From Pusillimonas sp. UBA6240 (GTDB taxonomy: Bacteria > Pseudomonadota > Gammaproteobacteria > Burkholderiales > Burkholderiaceae_B), in assembly GCA_002441445.1 (NCBI GenBank), contig DJWC01000004.1:66322-130321 (forward strand): a stretch of DNA of 64,000 nucleotides, in the 5' to 3' direction. Shown piece by piece: positions 1 through 9,148 of the stretch (the first letter of the stretch is position 1; each line of letters starts with the position of its first letter). Below the pieces are notes generated by a model. That model made no database searches. It was not told the origin of the DNA and saw only the letters and a list, made by a program, of their open reading frames with translations. Position numbers and translations under genes: made by a program.

Positions 1-2016
1 CCATATTGGGGTGCTGGAAAGTTGAAATGTCTCCCCGGCCCAGGACAGCAGGATGGCGCGGCCGATCTCTTCGGCCATCGCCTCAGCGGCCGCCGGCGGC
101 ACCATGTTGCCGATGTGCTCGCGCCAAACCTGGTCCGATGTGCCCTCCATCACTAGGGGGCCATGCTCGGCGAAGTCGTCCGGGTCGTAGTAAGACTGAA
201 GCGCCGCGAGCTCCAACGTGGTGAAAGGACGGTGCCAAGTGCCGTCAAGAGACTGGATTCGGCAGACGAGCTTGTCGTTGGGGGCCGGCATTGAAACTTG
301 CGAAATTGCGCAATCTGGCAAGTTCCTATGGTCGGCCACGCTCCACCAGCCGTTGTCGTGGCACGCGGAGGCGGAAACCGCCATGCTCGAATCGTTCCAG
401 CCCTTCACGCCGTAGTGGCCGCCAGTGAGGTAGTCATCGCCTTTGGCCCGATTCATATTGGGCCGGGGATCCGACACCGCGTACGCGCCCATGTCGTCGC
501 CGCCGATGACGGTACCGGTTTTGCCTTCCCATTTCGACACGGGATATTTTGCGAAGAGCTTGCCGCGGGCAGTTGGCCGAGGATCAGCTACGCATTGGCC
601 TGTCCCATGCGCACTGGTGACCGCTTTGGCGGCATCGTCGAAAGGCACAATGCGAAACTCGTTTGAGTGTTTGGCTGGGCCTATGTGACGGGGGTCTGCA
701 ACACACTGGCCGCCAGAGCTCGGACCGTGACCGCTACTCACGACACCTGCGGAACCGCCCCAAGGCACGATCCGGTAGACGTTCTTATGGGTGTTCTCGC
801 CATAGGCGCGTGGGTCGGCGACGCTGTAGTAGCCCTGGCCGGGCCCTTGCTGACCAGCGATGGCCCCCGTCGACTCATCCCAATTCCGCACGCCGTAGGC
901 CTGGCCGTCCTTCCACTTGGAAGATTGATTGAACCGGACATCGGCCACAGCAAAGCGCCCGTTGCTGGGCAGCGATTCGCCGGCAATCGCGCCGGCTGTA
1001 TCCTCCCAGCTATTGACCCCATAGCCCGCACCAAACAGTTCGGTCCTAGGATCGGCTATTGAGAAAGCGCCATTGGTAGGCATGGCCCGGCTGGTCACGG
1101 CGCCGGCAGTCTCTTGCCACTGGCGCACCCCGAGGTAGCCACCATATGCCTCCGGCACAATCAGATAATCGCGTAGATCCCCATTCTCAACTACCAAGCG
1201 ATTGAGCGATCGCCAGTCTTTGCCGGCTTCAACAAAGGCCAGCCGGACCCAAGTTTTCCACGCCAAGCGCGGCACACGGTGCATGGGCCCCGCGGCCGGA
1301 TCGCCCGGCAGATGCATGCGGTCCAGGATTTCGCCGACTGAGCGCAGGGGGCGCTGGGGCGGCTCATAGACGGCCATAGGCATCTTTTCCCCATGGCGCG
1401 CCACCAGCAGAAAGCGCCGGCGGCTTTGGGCGAGCCCGCCTACCTCGCCGCAGTCGTGGACCGTTTCGCGCACGATGTAGCCATAGTGCCGAAACAATGC
1501 AATGATCTGCTCAAGGAATTTACGGCCGCGCGTCATAATGAGCGGCACGTTCTCGAAAATAAAGAACTCTGGCAGATCGTCTTTCCAGGCTTCCAGGCAC
1601 AGCCAAACAGCGCGGAAAGTTAAGCCGTTCATTGCTTGGTACTTGACCGAGGCCGCGTGGGATTTCGCCAGCAGACCAGAAAAGCCCTTGCATGGAGCCG
1701 ACAGGAATACGACGTTGGGCCGGTACCCATGCGCCGCTGCCCGCACATCGTCAGGTGTGACTTCTGCCCATCCCGGCGGTGGTTCTTGCCCGTTGATCGC
1801 TATGTACTGTTCGCGGCTGGCCAGGTCGCGCACAGTGGTGGGGTAGCCGCCGAGTTTGTCGCAGTCCTGTACCGCCACGGCGTCAATGTCCATCCCGCCG
1901 ATATACACAAAATTGCCCTGTAGGCCGGGGATTCGCGGCTGCGCGCGCTGGAACCCCTTCTTCCCGCCGCCCGATCCAGGGAACAAATGGAAGTGGTAGA
2001 TGTCCCTGCTAATCAC
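1..2016 (-). CDS. DNA (cytosine-5-)-methyltransferase with internal repeat array (C-terminus cut by window edge)
   Basis: A phage C5-cytosine DNA methyltransferase that transfers a methyl group from SAM to cytosine, probably shielding phage DNA from restriction. It starts at a GTG whose bases overlap the stop of the upstream gene, and the frame stays open to position 1 (672 codons). Visible motifs: I HLFPGSGGG (residues 10-18), IV SAPCKGFSG with catalytic Cys109, VI ENVP (155-158), VIII QSRRRF (197-202), IX RPFTTLELAALQ (about 594-606) and X HIGNMVPP (about 635). Only the last few residues are outside the window. Unusually, the target-recognition region between VIII and IX (about residues 295-565) is built of about seven degenerate repeats of 35-45 residues. 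Each has a Trp or Phe, a TAGAV-like stretch, a Gly-rich turn and a closing ADPR. It is the last gene of the leftward operon. Confidence 0.9.
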   Translation of the reverse strand, partial: MISRDIYHFHLFPGSGGGKKGFQRAQPRIPGLQGNFVYIGGMDIDAVAVQDCDKLGGYPTTVRDLASREQYIAINGQEPPPGWAEVTPDDVRAAAHGYRPNVVFLSAPCKGFSGLLAKSHAASVKYQAMNGLTFRAVWLCLEAWKDDLPEFFIFENVPLIMTRGRKFLEQIIALFRHYGYIVRETVHDCGEVGGLAQSRRRFLLVARHGEKMPMAVYEPPQRPLRSVGEILDRMHLPGDPAAGPMHRVPRLAWKTWVRLAFVEAGKDWRSLNRLVVENGDLRDYLIVPEAYGGYLGVRQWQETAGAVTSRAMPTNGAFSIADPRTELFGAGYGVNSWEDTAGAIAGESLPSNGRFAVADVRFNQSSKWKDGQAYGVRNWDESTGAIAGQQGPGQGYYSVADPRAYGENTHKNVYRIVPWGGSAGVVSSGHGPSSGGQCVADPRHIGPAKHSNEFRIVPFDDAAKAVTSAHGTGQCVADPRPTARGKLFAKYPVSKWEGKTGTVIGGDDMGAYAVSDPRPNMNRAKGDDYLTGGHYGVKGWNDSSMAVSASACHDNGWWSVADHRNLPDCAISQVSMPAPNDKLVCRIQSLDGTWHRPFTTLELAALQSYYDPDDFAEHGPLVMEGTSDQVWREHIGNMVPPAAAEAMAEEIGRAILLSWAGETFQLSSTPIW

Positions 2017-2471
2017 GCCGCGGCCCTCCGCCCGTAGGGCTTGCATATCTCCACTACGCGGGCGCATTGCGCCTCATCGAACCAACCGATGTGGCAATGG
2101 TCCACGTGGATTCCAAGCTGCGCGGCCAACCATGTGTAGCCAAGCTTGCGTGCCTTATGCGGGCGGCATCCCTCGATCGCAACTTTCCCTTGCCATAACG
2201 GATCGAACGCCTCATGCGCCGCCTTCTTGGCATCGCGCAGCGCCTTGTTTGCGGTCCGGCCCAGCGGCAGTATCGTGCCAGGGTGACAGCCAACATAGGT
2301 ACTCGGGCAGTGTGGACATGCCCACACCGGTCCATAATCTTTGAAATACGGGTACAGAGGGTCGCCGGGTTCGGCCAGTTCGGCAGCGCCGCCGCAATAT
2401 GCACAAAGGGCGACGTTGCCGTTCCAATATTCCGCTGGCGGCGGCATGGCCATGGTGTTCTGCTTATCCAT
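2013..2471 (-). CDS. small zinc-finger phage protein (DUF3268-like)
   Basis: A 152-residue protein with two Cys pairs, CAYC (residues 23-26) and CPHC (52-55), that likely bind one zinc. A basic helical region and the motif HVDHCHIGWF follow. This matches the small phage family often listed as DUF3268/zinc-finger-containing protein, whose biochemical role is unknown. The stop codon overlaps the GTG start of the methyltransferase, so the two are translationally coupled, and the start overlaps the previous gene by 8 bases. A helper role for the methyltransferase is possible but is only inferred from position. Confidence 0.75.
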   Translation of the reverse strand: MDKQNTMAMPPPAEYWNGNVALCAYCGGAAELAEPGDPLYPYFKDYGPVWACPHCPSTYVGCHPGTILPLGRTANKALRDAKKAAHEAFDPLWQGKVAIEGCRPHKARKLGYTWLAAQLGIHVDHCHIGWFDEAQCARVVEICKPYGRRAAA

Positions 2472-2922
2472 GGATGATTCCTTGTTTCTCGAACTCTTCT
2501 TTAATCTGGGCTTGCCGCAGGATGCTTAGCTGTTCGGCAGGGTCGGCCAGCGCCATTGCTCGTTGGATGGACGGCAGCGCCTGGCGCAGCTTCTGCAGCA
2601 ACATTTCGGTGATGGGGCTCATGTACTTCAGGCAGGCGTGCAATTGCCGCAGGGGCTGAATCGGCAGTTCGCAATGATGGCGCGCGCAGTACATTTCCAA
2701 ATGCCAGATGACGCCTTCCAGCGCCGCCGCCGTGTCGTACCATTGGCCGTCGCCGTCTTGGAACATGGGCGTACCGCGCGGGCTGGCGTCTACGGTGCCG
2801 TCTCTGGCGATTTGGTCAATGATTCGTTCCAGCGGCCCCAGCACCAGTTGCGCACCCACGATCATGGGCGTGCGCACAGGGCGACGGACATACGGCTTGT
2901 TGCGGCGCTTGGCGGGTTTCAT
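2464..2922 (-). CDS. hypothetical phage protein, 152 aa
   Basis: An unrecognised protein with a very basic N-terminus (MKPAKRRNKPYVRRPVRTP), a central helical part and a charged C-terminal helix. Codon use matches its neighbours, and it overlaps both adjacent genes by a few bases, as expected inside this tightly packed leftward operon. The basic head suggests nucleic-acid contact, but no known domain can be named. Confidence 0.65.
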   Translation of the reverse strand: MKPAKRRNKPYVRRPVRTPMIVGAQLVLGPLERIIDQIARDGTVDASPRGTPMFQDGDGQWYDTAAALEGVIWHLEMYCARHHCELPIQPLRQLHACLKYMSPITEMLLQKLRQALPSIQRAMALADPAEQLSILRQAQIKEEFEKQGIIHG

Positions 2923-3368
2923 CGTGTGATCCCCCGCCAGATGAAATCGCCCTTGTCTTCCTTGACGGTGGGCTCGTTATCCTTGCAAGGACACTCGAGG
3001 CCGACCAGCGGGTCAGCGACGGGAGACCAGAAGTTGCGCACTACGCCGCCAGGAACATGGTTGTCTTCTTCGAACCGCCGCGAATCCGCGAACATCGATA
3101 GAATCCAGATGGCATCTGCGCTGCTGGCCCTGCTGGGCTCGGTGAAGGGTGGCAGCCAGCGGCTGATGCTGATGTGGTACTCGGGCCCCTTTTCAGGCTC
3201 GCCCGGCTCAGCCTTGGCGACTTCGACGGCCGATATCACGAGAAAGCCTTGCTGGTGGGCGAAGGTCTCCGAGGGATAGCCGGTCTTGGCCATCCCCGGG
3301 TTTCGAACCCTGGTCCAGCCGCGGCCTGTTGGTTGTAGAGGCTTGATGACGCTTTCAACCATTATCAA
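2919..3368 (-). CDS. hypothetical phage protein, 149 aa
   Basis: An unrecognised protein. Trp-rich stretches (RGWTRVRNPG near the N-terminus, NFWSPVADP and GDFIWRGI near the C-terminus) suggest a small folded domain. Its start lies 14 bases inside the end of the exonuclease gene and its stop overlaps the next start, so it is part of the same polycistron. No catalytic motif or membrane segment is visible. Confidence 0.6.
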   Translation of the reverse strand: MIMVESVIKPLQPTGRGWTRVRNPGMAKTGYPSETFAHQQGFLVISAVEVAKAEPGEPEKGPEYHISISRWLPPFTEPSRASSADAIWILSMFADSRRFEEDNHVPGGVVRNFWSPVADPLVGLECPCKDNEPTVKEDKGDFIWRGITR

Positions 3369-3981
3369 CCTCGGCCTTCAGGTGGTCCTGGATGGCGAAA
3401 TACACGGCAATGCAGGCATTGACGTCGGCCATCGCGCTGTGCGCCCCGTCGAAGGGCTGGCCGAAGAAGTGCTTGTACGCTTCGGTCAGGTTGGCGGTTT
3501 TGTAGTGGTTGCGCCCGGCCGCCCGCATCTTGGCCGTGGGGGGGCATTTGACGATGGGCGTAGCAAGCTTGGCCGTACACTCGGCCGTGCCGTCCTTCCA
3601 TTTATCGGACAGCGGCTCGGGGAAGGCCTGAGGAAAGCGCTTCAGGGCGATGCGTAGGATTCGTGCGTCGAACTGCTCATTGTGGGCAATCCGAGTCCGG
3701 GCGTTCCATAGGCCGAGGAATATGGCGACCGCCGATTCTTCGGGTATGCCAAGATCATGGGCCTTTTCGGTGGTAATGCCGTGGATGGCCGCGACATCGT
3801 CCGGAATCGTCCAACCGCGCGGCTTGATGATCACGTCCATGCTGGCAACCGTCTTGCGGGTGTCCATATCCACCAGTGCGGCGGCCAACTGGACGATGTG
3901 CGGCTGGCGTGGATCCTCGGAGGGTTCGCTGAAAAGCGGCATTCCCTGCGTTTCCGTATCGTAGAAGAGTCCGTAGTTCAT
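3355..3981 (-). CDS. DEDDh-family 3'-5' exonuclease (DnaQ-like)
   Basis: An exonuclease of the DnaQ/RNase T fold. Exo I is FYDTETQG near the N-terminus, exo II is HNEQFDARIL in the middle, and exo III has the DEDDh arrangement in HSAMADVNACIAVYFAI. About 208 residues is normal for a stand-alone phage exonuclease. The reading frame extends five codons upstream to an ATG at 3996 that overlaps the previous stop. The ATG at 3981 is preferred because GAGG lies about nine bases upstream of it, whereas the first has no ribosome site. It probably trims single-stranded ends for the RecT/YqaJ recombination system encoded upstream. Confidence 0.85.
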   Translation of the reverse strand: MNYGLFYDTETQGMPLFSEPSEDPRQPHIVQLAAALVDMDTRKTVASMDVIIKPRGWTIPDDVAAIHGITTEKAHDLGIPEESAVAIFLGLWNARTRIAHNEQFDARILRIALKRFPQAFPEPLSDKWKDGTAECTAKLATPIVKCPPTAKMRAAGRNHYKTANLTEAYKHFFGQPFDGAHSAMADVNACIAVYFAIQDHLKAEVDNG

Positions 3982-3992
3982 CTCGCCACACC

Positions 3993-4499
3993 TCATTCGA
4001 CAGGGCCGTCGGCGGGTGGCTGCATCGAGAACTCAATTTCATTCCCGATGAGCATGGCCAGCTTGGCAATCTGCTTTTCGTCCGGATCGCACTTGACGCG
4101 GAAGCTCATGGCGACCGTGCCGCCGTCCATGAACGTCAAAGCGAAACCGTCCACGGTGACGTCATCCAGCTCGACATCGGACTTTCCGCCGGTACCGAAG
4201 TGGACCGTGAAGGCGGCGCCCACGATGTCCCAGTCCCACTTCACGCCTGCGATGCGACTGCCGAAGACCAGGCGGTTCAGCGGCAGATCATCTTCGCCCT
4301 TGTCCGCAAGGTCCATTTCGCCAGGGAGCGGCTTGCGGTAGAAGGCAGATTTCAACGAGGGATGCAGCTCGGATAGCACGTCGTTGCTAACCTTGATCGC
4401 GACCTTTATATCTGCACCCGTGACGTTCTCATCACCGTGTTTCTCCGCCCGCAGGTTCAGGTTATTGAGGATGCCGGTTTGGCGGCTGAGTTCGAACAT
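3993..4499 (-). CDS. hypothetical protein of phage recombination operon, 168 aa
   Basis: An unrecognised protein of mixed beta-strand character and acidic composition, with no membrane segment or catalytic motif. It sits between the ATPase/RecT block and the exonuclease, and its stop overlaps the exonuclease ATG. The position suits an accessory recombination or single-strand-binding role, but the sequence itself does not show this. Confidence 0.65.
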   Translation of the reverse strand: MFELSRQTGILNNLNLRAEKHGDENVTGADIKVAIKVSNDVLSELHPSLKSAFYRKPLPGEMDLADKGEDDLPLNRLVFGSRIAGVKWDWDIVGAAFTVHFGTGGKSDVELDDVTVDGFALTFMDGGTVAMSFRVKCDPDEKQIAKLAMLIGNEIEFSMQPPADGPVE

Positions 4500-4592
4500 T
4501 CATGCTCTCCAGATGGGAAATGGTGGGCAGCGCAGCGGCTGAGTTTGGGGAGGGGAGGGAGTAGCCGCCGCGCCTTGAGTGCCCGTAACTGG

Positions 4593-4925
4593 TTAGTTGG
4601 GGAACCGGAAGAATGGGCCGGGCTTGATGGGTGATGTTGCTAGAAGCGCCAACAACATTGCATCAAGCGGGTCGTCTGACGGCTCTGAGGGTTCAAGTGT
4701 GGGCTCACCTAGGTCCAGCTCCTTGGCCAACTCCGTGATCATGTTTTTGACGTTGATCAGGTCGATGCCATTGATTCCCGCTTGCTTCTTGTGCGGGGTG
4801 CCGCTGAGCTGGTGAACCCTCGATGTCTGTAGGCGTTCGACTGCTAAGCCGATGATCTTCCTAAAGGTCTCGACTTCAGCGTTATTTACGCGCAGACTAA
4901 ATTCGGTTTTGGTGTAGGCTTCCAT
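4593..4925 (-). CDS. hypothetical phage protein, 110 aa
   Basis: A small helical protein starting MEAYTKTEFSLRVNN, with an acidic Pro/Ser-rich tail (LEPSEPSDDPLDAM). The frame is open further upstream, but only the ATG at 4925 (with the AAGGA element before it) lies outside the ATPase gene, so that start is chosen. No family is recognised. About 90 untranslated bases without visible features follow before the next gene. Confidence 0.6.
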   Translation of the reverse strand: MEAYTKTEFSLRVNNAEVETFRKIIGLAVERLQTSRVHQLSGTPHKKQAGINGIDLINVKNMITELAKELDLGEPTLEPSEPSDDPLDAMLLALLATSPIKPGPFFRFPN

Positions 4926-4974
4926 GGTGTTCCTTATGGTGGTAGGGTGGTGAAAATATCGGCCCTGGGCGCAC

Positions 4975-6744
4975 CTACGCGACTTCGGCCAGTTCAGCCG
5001 CGATCTGACCCTGCTCGAGCCAATGCGCCGCCATGCTTTCGGGCAGGCCCGATGGTTGGTTTTTGAGGGTGATGCCGATGAGGACGGTATCGATTTGCCC
5101 GTCAGCGGCCAATTGATCGAGCCAGCCCAGCAGCTCGGGGCGCGCCGCTGGTTCGAGCAGGTCTGCGCGGTCCAGCACAAGTAGCTTCAGGCCGGAAATG
5201 TGGGAAATGGCCTCGGCGAGCATCGCATCAGTGCGCCACTGCTCGGACTCTGCCAGCATCTGGTACGCGCGGCCGTCGGCCGTGATCGTCATGTCGGCGC
5301 CAATGGCGACCTGCATCCATCCTGTCGCTTGGGCACTCTCGCGCAGGCGGTCGTTCAGAGGCCTCAAGGCCGTGCCAAGTATTTGGCCCGGGATACCGTC
5401 GGGCGACAGCGCATCCGCGAGCTCCAACCATTGGGCAACATCTTTGTTGTACTGGGCGGCCTTGGCTGTGTTGGCATCAGCAACTTTGGCCGCCTCCGCA
5501 GCGCGATCAAGCGCGGTGCGCTGCTGGTCCAGCGAGGTGCGTTGCGCGCGCAATTGTTCGAGCTCGCTACGGGCGCTTTGCAATTCTTCATCCTGCACCG
5601 CAGGGACGTCTAACGTGTCGGTTTGACTTGATGCCAGTTCCGCGGCCGCAATGTCGCGGCGCGCATTGTCGACAGAGCGCTGCATGAGGTCGCGGGCCCG
5701 GATGGCCTCTGGCAGCTTGGCTGCGGCTTCGGGGTCGCCCTGAGAGTCCAACTCGCCGTATTGATCCTCGTAGGCATCAAGCGTTGAGGAGGCGTGCTGG
5801 TACACCTCGCGATCAATACCCAGCGGCTGCGGTTCATTGATCATTGCCTGCAACGCCCGGGCCAAGTCATGCATCAAGCCGACGCGCGGCCCCGTCCCAG
5901 CGCGCTGTTCAAGGTTCTGCACCTGTTCTACCCACCGCTGCAGCTCTTTCTCATCGTGCTGAAATTTCGTGCGAAGCGCTGGCAATTTGGCGATTTGCTC
6001 TTTACGGGTGGCATCGGCCTGTAGCCACTGCTTGTACTGCTTATGCTGCTCTTGCAGCCGGCCAAGATTGAGGGTGCTGGTGCTGATCTGCTCGTCCAGC
6101 TTGGCTATCTGGATCGACACGCGCGTCAGCGTTTCGCGGTTGAATTCCGGCACAGGAGCCTTCCAGCCGTCTGCCTTGTTCGAGCCCCAAGCTTCGCCAG
6201 TGACGGCCTTCCAGTCAGCCTTGCTTTGCTTGGCCTGGTCCTTGGCATACTCGGCCGCAGCGGGAAACCCGCCACCTAGCTTCTTTACAGCTGATTCAAT
6301 CTTGCCGGCGTCGCAGCCGCGGGCGGCTAGCAACTCCACGACTTTCTTGCCAGTGACGTGGCAGCCAGTCAGGTCGTACAGCATGGTGCGCCGTGCGTCG
6401 GGTGCCAGGCCAGCGAACATGGGCGGGTTAACCACGAACGGCATATATTGAGATTCGGGTCCCGAGCCATAGCGCTTGCCGTCGGGCAGGGTGATCCCGT
6501 GGGTTTCGCCCTTTACCACGACATTGACCCGCCCGTTCTTGGCCCCTTCGGTCACCAGCGCCGCATATTCCTTCTTCAGGGAAACGCGCAAAGGATCCTC
6601 TCCCAGCGCCATGCGGACGGCTTCCAGCGTGCTGGACTTGCCCGAGCCGTTGCCGCCGGCAAAAATGACAATGGGCGTCTGGACTGCTATATCCACCGAG
6701 CGCGCACCCATTACATTGCGGATATCGATAGCGTCGATCTTCAT
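4975..6744 (-). CDS. SMC/RecF-like recombination ATPase
   Basis: An ABC-type, SMC-like ATPase of about 589 residues. The N-terminal Walker A is GGNGSGKSS (residues 30-38). Long coiled-coil segments fill the middle (about 200-440). Near the C-terminus are a signature-like SEQWRTDAML and the Walker B LKLLVLDRADLLE. This is the short RecF/SbcC-like layout that phages place beside annealing proteins. A GTG at 6753 overlaps the RecT stop, but the ATG at 6744 has GGAG eight bases upstream and is preferred. It likely works with RecT and the YqaJ exonuclease on double-strand ends. Confidence 0.8.
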   Translation of the reverse strand: MKIDAIDIRNVMGARSVDIAVQTPIVIFAGGNGSGKSSTLEAVRMALGEDPLRVSLKKEYAALVTEGAKNGRVNVVVKGETHGITLPDGKRYGSGPESQYMPFVVNPPMFAGLAPDARRTMLYDLTGCHVTGKKVVELLAARGCDAGKIESAVKKLGGGFPAAAEYAKDQAKQSKADWKAVTGEAWGSNKADGWKAPVPEFNRETLTRVSIQIAKLDEQISTSTLNLGRLQEQHKQYKQWLQADATRKEQIAKLPALRTKFQHDEKELQRWVEQVQNLEQRAGTGPRVGLMHDLARALQAMINEPQPLGIDREVYQHASSTLDAYEDQYGELDSQGDPEAAAKLPEAIRARDLMQRSVDNARRDIAAAELASSQTDTLDVPAVQDEELQSARSELEQLRAQRTSLDQQRTALDRAAEAAKVADANTAKAAQYNKDVAQWLELADALSPDGIPGQILGTALRPLNDRLRESAQATGWMQVAIGADMTITADGRAYQMLAESEQWRTDAMLAEAISHISGLKLLVLDRADLLEPAARPELLGWLDQLAADGQIDTVLIGITLKNQPSGLPESMAAHWLEQGQIAAELAEVA

Positions 6745-6749
6745 GCCGA

Positions 6750-8003
6750 TCACTCCATGCTGATATTCGAAGGCCGCCGGCGTGATGCTTGGGTCGGCGC
6801 GGAATCAAGCTCGTCCAGGCGCTTGTGGTAGGCGGCTGTCAGTGCTTCCTGCTGCGCTGGGGCGCAGTCCTGGATGCTGTCGGCGGCTAGGCCAAGTGCA
6901 TCGTGGTCTTTGGCGTTCTGGATGGAGGCAAGAATTGCTTGGTGATCCATATACGCCTCCCCCTCGTCAGCAGGGGCCGACGATTCGGCCGCCTGCGCCG
7001 GTTTACCGGCCTCGGCTTGCGCCTTCCGGGGGGAGTGTTTGGCGGCGCCGGTTCGTACTTCAATAGGCTCGGCTTCGCGTTGGCGTGGCGTGAAGTCGGC
7101 GGACTCGGAAGGGTCGTTCTCCAGCGCCGGCGGCTCATATCCATCCTGCACGACACCGCGCACCACGTCCGGGTCAGCCATGGCCGCCATATCGATGACA
7201 TTGGCCTCAGCGTCCGAATCAATGGCGGCTGCGGTGTTCATGGCGTCGCCTACGGCCAGCGGCAACTGTTTTGCGTGTTTCTTGATGGCGGACTTGGCGG
7301 CCATGTCGTCGAACCACAGCACCCAAGGCGTGTCGGCCAGCTTCTGCTCGGCGCTGATGCGATCCCTTTCCTTATCTGCCTGCTCGACCTTGCGCACTAG
7401 GGCGTTGTAGGTTTCTGACCGCGAGCGTATCTTGTGGATTTCCTCCAATGGCAGCACGGTCGCCATTTCCATACCGGATGTCAGTTTGGTGAAGCAGTAG
7501 GCGCCGATGGGGTCGCCGCGATCCTTTAGCGCTTTTTCATACTCAAGGAACGAATTGCTGCCCTTCATATGCTTGAAATGGTCATGCTCGTGGATTGTCT
7601 CGGCCTCGATGCTGGCGATGCGATCACTACGGTGCGCAAGCGTGATGAAGCCGCGGTAGCCGATCTGAAACTGGCAGTCATACACGTCCACCCATTCGCC
7701 GTTTATCTTGGCGCGCTTTTTGTAGGGAATGAGGAAGGCCTGCTGCTGGACGGTATTGGGCTCTAGGCCCAGAGCGGCCGAAGTCATGAATGCACCCAGA
7801 ACGCTCTGCGGGTCGCACTGCAACAACAGCGGCGTTTTCTTGACCGCATTGATAGCCAGCCGCAGGAACCGATCAGCCGTAAAGAATTGACCGGCGACCG
7901 CAGCGATGCTCTTCTCGAATTTGGGATTGCCTTGTAGATATGTGAATATCGTCGGCGTTGAGGTCGCGCCGGTTGTCACCGCGCGTAGTTGATTTGCACT
8001 CAT
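6750..8003 (-). CDS. recT: RecT-family single-strand annealing protein
   Basis: A RecT-type protein that binds ssDNA and anneals complementary strands in phage recombination. The first 270 residues carry the family pattern: FLRLAINAVKK, SVLGAFMTSAALGLEPN, AFLIPYKKR, then CQFQIGYRGFITLAHRS and the late WFDDMAAKSAIKKHAK. The remaining 140 residues form a long acidic, Ala/Pro/Glu-rich tail and a small helical end, longer than in E. coli RecT. Its start overlaps the stop of the exonuclease gene. Confidence 0.93.
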   Translation of the reverse strand: MSANQLRAVTTGATSTPTIFTYLQGNPKFEKSIAAVAGQFFTADRFLRLAINAVKKTPLLLQCDPQSVLGAFMTSAALGLEPNTVQQQAFLIPYKKRAKINGEWVDVYDCQFQIGYRGFITLAHRSDRIASIEAETIHEHDHFKHMKGSNSFLEYEKALKDRGDPIGAYCFTKLTSGMEMATVLPLEEIHKIRSRSETYNALVRKVEQADKERDRISAEQKLADTPWVLWFDDMAAKSAIKKHAKQLPLAVGDAMNTAAAIDSDAEANVIDMAAMADPDVVRGVVQDGYEPPALENDPSESADFTPRQREAEPIEVRTGAAKHSPRKAQAEAGKPAQAAESSAPADEGEAYMDHQAILASIQNAKDHDALGLAADSIQDCAPAQQEALTAAYHKRLDELDSAPTQASRRRPSNISME

Positions 8004-8962
8004 GAGTGTTTCCTTTTCTTAAAGCGCATGACGCGCTGGTAGGAGGTGGTTTTGAACTTCGCAAAAAGGTCCGGATGCTCTCGTTCCAGGGCCTCCTGAT
8101 CGAGCCGGCGCGCCTCTTGGGCCTTCCAGGTCAAGACGGGCTCGCCGCCGATGGTCAAGATGGAATGAGGGGAAATGAACTCGGCGATATCGAGCTGCAG
8201 GCTTTCGGCCTCGTTCTCCCAGGACTTGATCTGCTCTTTGATTGAACGCAGCCGCTCCACCTTGATCGCGGTCGGCTGGTCCGCCTCGATGCTCTTGCCG
8301 TTGTCGATCGGGTAGATGGCCTTGACATCATCAAAGCGCATGATGTCCGGAACCTTGTCGCCCAAGATGCAGTCGTTCCAGAACTCGACCGCCTTGGCAC
8401 GCATGGCGGCGATCACTTCATCGTCGCGTTCAGCCCAATAGGTGCCCACTGCATCCAAGCTCATCATCGGCGACACAATGCAGCGGCGCTTGCCGGTAAT
8501 ACCGAGACCATGCATGAACTGCACGTGATAGTGCAAAGGCATTTCGTCCGTTTCTTCATCACCCCATTGGGTTTTGGCCAACCCACGCACGGTCTTCGCG
8601 TCGCCATTGATATGCTCACCATCGAGCATCAATTCAAAGTCAATTTCGCAGGACAGGAACGGGTACTCAGCATCGAAGTACCGTTTGTTCCTGGCGATCA
8701 GCTCCACATCGTGGCCCTCATCGCGCAGCTTCTCGATGGTCATATCGACGATGATCGGCTCCAGTCGCTTGCCGGCATCGAGAATCCGCTGCTCAGCCTT
8801 GCTGCGGCGACGCGGCCGGCGTCGGCCGGTCTTCTCCAACCACAGCTCCACGGCAGTGGTGTAGGGGCTGACGCCATAGATGGCCGCCATGTCGCTGCCG
8901 CCTATGTACGAGCGGCGCTCGAGGGCGAACTGCTCTTCGGTGGTGAGGGCTACGGCGCTCAT
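8000..8962 (-). CDS. YqaJ-type viral recombinase (lambda-exonuclease fold)
   Basis: A 320-residue nuclease of the YqaJ/lambda Exo family, a PD-(D/E)XK fold that resects dsDNA ends for the annealing protein. It opens with RRSYIGGSDMAAIYGVSPY, typical of the family. The catalytic core is Asp108 (SCEIDFEL), Asp121 and Lys123 (GDAKTV) and Gln148 (YHVQFMHGL). It is the partner of RecT immediately downstream; the ATG of recT overlaps its stop. Confidence 0.92.
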   Translation of the reverse strand: MSAVALTTEEQFALERRSYIGGSDMAAIYGVSPYTTAVELWLEKTGRRRPRRRSKAEQRILDAGKRLEPIIVDMTIEKLRDEGHDVELIARNKRYFDAEYPFLSCEIDFELMLDGEHINGDAKTVRGLAKTQWGDEETDEMPLHYHVQFMHGLGITGKRRCIVSPMMSLDAVGTYWAERDDEVIAAMRAKAVEFWNDCILGDKVPDIMRFDDVKAIYPIDNGKSIEADQPTAIKVERLRSIKEQIKSWENEAESLQLDIAEFISPHSILTIGGEPVLTWKAQEARRLDQEALEREHPDLFAKFKTTSYQRVMRFKKRKHS

Positions 8963-9147
8963 GCCTGCTCTCCCATGCGCAGCTCTTGAATTCGATTCAT
9001 AAGCTGCCAGTACGAGGCTGTGCGGGTCTGTGCGTTGAAATCCAGCCCCGTGAAAATGCAGTGCCCGTCCGGAAGATTGATTTCCCGCCGCACTTGGCGG
9101 GCATCCTCCAAGTATTTGCGATACAGGACCTTGGTGAGATAACGCAT
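8959..9147 (-). CDS. small hypothetical protein, 62 aa
   Basis: A short basic protein beginning MRYLTKVLYRKYLEDARQ. Its stop overlaps the start of the YqaJ gene and its start directly follows the membrane-protein gene upstream, so it fits the operon. No known family is recognised. Codon use is like that of neighbouring real genes. Confidence 0.55.
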   Translation of the reverse strand: MRYLTKVLYRKYLEDARQVRREINLPDGHCIFTGLDFNAQTRTASYWQLMNRIQELRMGEQA

Positions 9148-9148
9148 G

